A stretch of DNA of 34,896 bases from Methylococcales bacterium. Its GTDB lineage: Bacteria; Pseudomonadota; Gammaproteobacteria; Methylococcales; Methylomonadaceae. Below the pieces are notes generated by a model. That model was not told where the DNA came from and did no database searches. It saw only the letters and a program-made list of their open reading frames with translations. Positions 32,597 through 34,896 of this stretch are shown here, one piece after another. The stretch is from contig JAQTPT010000044.1 in the NCBI GenBank assembly GCA_028712795.1, positions 1 through 34,896 on the forward strand. Direction: 5' to 3'. Numbering within the stretch: position 1 is the stretch's first letter; the number at the start of each line of letters is the position of its first letter. The position numbers and the translations under genes were made by a program.

Positions 32597-34021
32597 TTAA
32601 AGAATATAATCCGGCAAGCTGCCTTCAAAAAGCAGAGTCAGGGCATCGGTGGCGGAGACATCATTTTTACGGCAAGTCGATAAATAACTACGCACACGGC
32701 AAAAGATTTTCTCCCCTTCCATAGATCGGAAGCAACCGGAAATTTTCTGATGCAACTTGGTCATGCGAATATCATTTCCTTCTGATTATTGGTAAAGGAT
32801 ACCTCCTCGCCGGTCATGAAGCATATCATTTCTTGCTCAAAATCGCGCAAGCGTTTCAGTAAATTTCGGGATTTACTCCGTTTGGTGCGTCCCCTCTTTT
32901 TGTGGTCTTTTCCTTCCGGCTCAGGCGGGGGGTGGGCATTCCAACTCCGCCTGCTTCAATATCGCCCGGTATTGTTCGCGGTACTGAACGGCTTGATCTT
33001 CAGGTAACCTCCCGCCCTGTGAATAAACATCGTCCAGAATGCTTGCCAATAGATCGATCATCGATTTTGCCCAGGCCTGCCCCTCTTCTTCATGGGCAAA
33101 AGCCAATTCCCGTAAGTGATGGGCATTGCATAAGGCATGCTGACAAATGAGTTTGAAATACGGTTTCCAATGATCGGGAACCAGGATGCCGGAAAACAGC
33201 TTTAACAGGGGTAAGCTTTCCATTGCCTCCAGTCCGCGTTTTTCATGCGCGTAATACAGCGTCCACAGCGGACTGGACACACTGTGTAACCAGTGGTTTT
33301 TGCCATTGAAATTAAAGCCAGTCTCATCGGCATGAATCACCCGCGTATGGAGTAGTTTGACGATCAGCTTTTGCTCAAACTGCTCAAGCAGTTCATAGGC
33401 CTGTTGATTATAGGTAAAAATCGAACCCTCGCTGATGGGTCCAGTTTCTCCTGAAAGAGCTCTTGAACCCGATTATAGGGAATCAATTGATACTGCGACA
33501 AATATACCGACTGGGCTTTGACGCCGTTGCCGTACTGAACGGCTTTAGTCACCACCCCCGCTGGAAAGGGCGCTGTAAAGCGTTGCCCCTGGTGATTTTC
33601 CAAGATTTCGGCTTGGTATTCGATCACGACGCGCAGGATGTCAATATCAAATACTTGGCGAGAGTCGAAACCGACCACCGTCTAGTCGCCGGGCGGCAAA
33701 AGACTCCGGTCGACCGTCAGGAGTTTAATCACATCGGGATTATCAATCTTTTCCAGCGTGGTGCCGATGCGCCCCGGCTGACCACCGGATTTTTTGCCGG
33801 AGCCCCCCTTTATCATCTCTCCCGCCATTGCCAAAACGATTAGATGAGGGTGGCTTGCTACTATTACGGCTGTTCAAGTTCAAACGGCCCGCCATGATCT
33901 GCACCAGCATAATCAGAACACCCAGTATCGTACGCAAAGCCGGCGACAATTGCGATTCCTCGGCAAGCAATTGCTGAGCAGTTTTGATCGTGGATTCCAC
34001 GTCAATGTCATTGACTGTCAA
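32597..34021 (-). pseudogene. IS66-family transposase (TnpC), decayed
   Basis: Segments of an IS66 TnpC appear in order on the minus strand but in different frames. The N-terminus TVNDIDVESTIKTAQQLL and NLNSRNSSKPPSSN lie at about 34021-33743, and the middle VVIEYQAEILENHQGQRFTA at 33678-33364. The DDE-like core IHADETGFNFNGKNHWLH is at 33340-32921, and the C-terminus TKLHQKISGCFRSMEGEKIF with RVRSYLSTCRKN and LPDYIL is at 32777-32597. Breaks are seen near 33745, at 33680 (in-frame stop), near 33430, in the C-rich run at 32926-32932, and near 32785. The element cannot make a transposase. I see neither companion tnpA/tnpB genes nor clear terminal repeats. It marks the outer edge of the polysaccharide cluster. 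Confidence 0.85.
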
Positions 34022-34323
34022 AATAAATACCGTAAACCGTTTGGAGTAACGATATTATAAGGCCGGTTTCAATACTCGAATTTTGCCGTCGAGGATGGGC
34101 TAAGCGCCACGAAAGGCATCGGCAACCGGTCTGGGGTGCTTGTAAAGCTATCCGGCTTTTCTTGAACGAGCTAGATGCTATAAATGGCAAGCCTAAAGCC
34201 TTTCGATGAATCGCATAAAATTACGGTTTTTTGCGAAAAAACGTGTCAAGCATTATTTTTTATTTTTTGAAAAAAATTACGCTGAGTAGTTACTAAATTT
34301 TTTGCATCCTGATCCTTGGAAAA
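34022..34323. other. Gap between two broken IS elements
   Basis: No gene is seen. An AT-rich inverted repeat (TTTTTT, GCG, AAAAAA) lies at about 34231-34245. It may contain degenerate ends of the IS66 or the IS4-like element, but none can be defined. Confidence 0.35.
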
Positions 34324-34782
34324 TCACCCAACTGCTCGGCACTGCAGCGAAGCTACCGAATCTAAGCAGCCTAAATCTCTCACAACCATGTGCTTATCAG
34401 AAGGCATTAACTGAAAAACATCGTCAATTAATTCAGCCAGTTTCTTGAGCTTTTCCGCAGGATTCTGATGCTCCAACACCGTTTTGATAAATTCGAGCAA
34501 CACATCCATTTGCGATTTTCTTTGCAGGCTGCCCACGGTATACGCGGACGGCTTGTTTTCTATACGGGCCGTCTGCTCTGGGTGAAGGAGGAGGCAATGG
34601 TCAAGCAACAGACTCCGAATTAGGCCACGGCTTGATCCCTCTTCATCCAATTGTTTGGCCTCACGCCCCCAGCCCTCATAAAGCTTCCAGTCCTCAAAGA
34701 AAACCTCTACAAGCCATCGCAACGTGTAGCTTGAATAATATCCATTGTGCGCCAGGTCATATCGGTGGCTGCATATTCTGGC
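34324..34782 (-). pseudogene. DDE transposase C-terminal fragment (IS4-like)
   Basis: The open frame reads HRYDLAHNGYYSSYTLRW, LVEVFFEDWKLYEGWG, then RSLLLDHCLLLHPEQTARIE and a helical C-terminus. The R-W-x-(I/V)-E-V-F-F segment carries the catalytic glutamate region of IS4-type DDE transposases. There is no start; the frame opens at 34782, right where an array of repeats begins, so the N-terminal two thirds with the two aspartates are missing. A TTG at 34722 is only an apparent start. It was probably cut by insertion of the element whose end lies at 34788-34896. Confidence 0.7.
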
Positions 34783-34787
34783 TCAAC

Positions 34788-34896
34788 CTGAACACCCATT
34801 CTGAACCAATCTGAACACCTATTCTGATTTAAGTTGAACACCGATTCTGGTTTCAAGCTGAACACTTTTCTGGATTTTCCAGAATTGGTGTTCAAG
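34788..34896. repeat. Array of ~17-bp repeats at 23-bp spacing, IS-end-like
   Basis: Four direct copies close to CTGAACACCNATTCTGR begin at 34788, 34811, 34834 and 34858. An inverted copy (CCAGAATTGGTGTTCAAG) lies at 34879-34896. The 23-24-base period puts the copies on one face of the helix, as for multiple transposase binding sites at IS21-type element ends. The element body would lie beyond the window. The assignment to IS21 is from memory of that pattern. Confidence 0.6.

Noticed and set aside
34008..34190. 60-codon minus-strand frame upstream of the IS66 remnant
   Set aside because: It does not resemble IS66 TnpB or any transposase segment and overlaps the TnpC start.
34788..34896. CRISPR-like spaced repeats
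   Set aside because: The repeats are ~17 bases with spacers of only ~6 bases, one copy is inverted, and no cas gene is near; an IS end fits better.
1..34896. tRNA, rRNA or riboswitch genes
   Set aside because: No cloverleaf, rRNA segment or known riboswitch consensus was noticed by eye on either strand; a covariance search was not possible.

Overview
The window reads as a chromosomal segment of a gammaproteobacterium. The evidence is the RND efflux operon, a pyrE of enterobacterial type, a hemW with gammaproteobacterial-like sequence, an rfbFGH O-antigen set, and REP-like palindromes with a RAYT relic. The overall style (many toxin-antitoxin pairs, decayed IS elements, GC-rich REP repeats) recalls large-genome methanotrophs or similar environmental bacteria. 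No taxon-defining gene is present, so that placement is only an inference.

Layout. 1-1035: remains of a HicAB toxin-antitoxin pair and a small membrane protein. 1304-7080 (+): a three-gene RND multidrug efflux operon (lipoprotein adaptor, inner-membrane pump, outer-membrane lipoprotein channel) behind an elaborate inverted-repeat region. 7188-8583 (-): a DUF1810 protein, an unknown small ORF and a broken REP-associated (RAYT) transposase. 8892-14045 (+): a 1717-residue protein joining a DEDD exonuclease-like domain, a RecQ-type SF2 helicase and a UvrD-type SF1 helicase. 14342-17711 (+): an accessory island with two small exported proteins, a brnT/antitoxin pair ending in a well-formed attC-like integron recombination site, a second (RelE/ParE-type) pair bracketed by ~80-bp direct repeats, a Uma2 endonuclease and several REP palindromes. 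17750-19702 (-): housekeeping pyrE and hemW.

19899-32495 (-): a surface-polysaccharide cluster, transcribed right to left. It begins with a large membrane protein, then rfbF and rfbG. Next come a damaged antitoxin gene and an intact antitoxin gene, then a toxin-rfbH chimera, a split transketolase pair and a small basic protein. It ends with two methyltransferases, an SDR reductase/epimerase, GtrA and a polyprenyl-phosphate-type GT2. RfbF, RfbG and RfbH are expected to make CDP-4-keto-3,6-dideoxyglucose. The adjacent transketolase pair and SDR suggest that a two-carbon branch is added to that sugar and then reduced. GT2 and GtrA suggest a lipid-linked sugar for periplasmic modification. 32597-34896: a decayed IS66 transposase, a truncated IS4-like transposase, and a repeat array that looks like the end of an IS21-type element cutting into it.

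The most interesting points are the three-module nuclease/helicase fusion, the in-frame MazF/PemK-RfbH chimera created where a toxin-antitoxin module sits inside an O-antigen operon, the attC-like site closing a toxin-antitoxin cassette, and the transketolase pair linked to CDP-dideoxyhexose synthesis.
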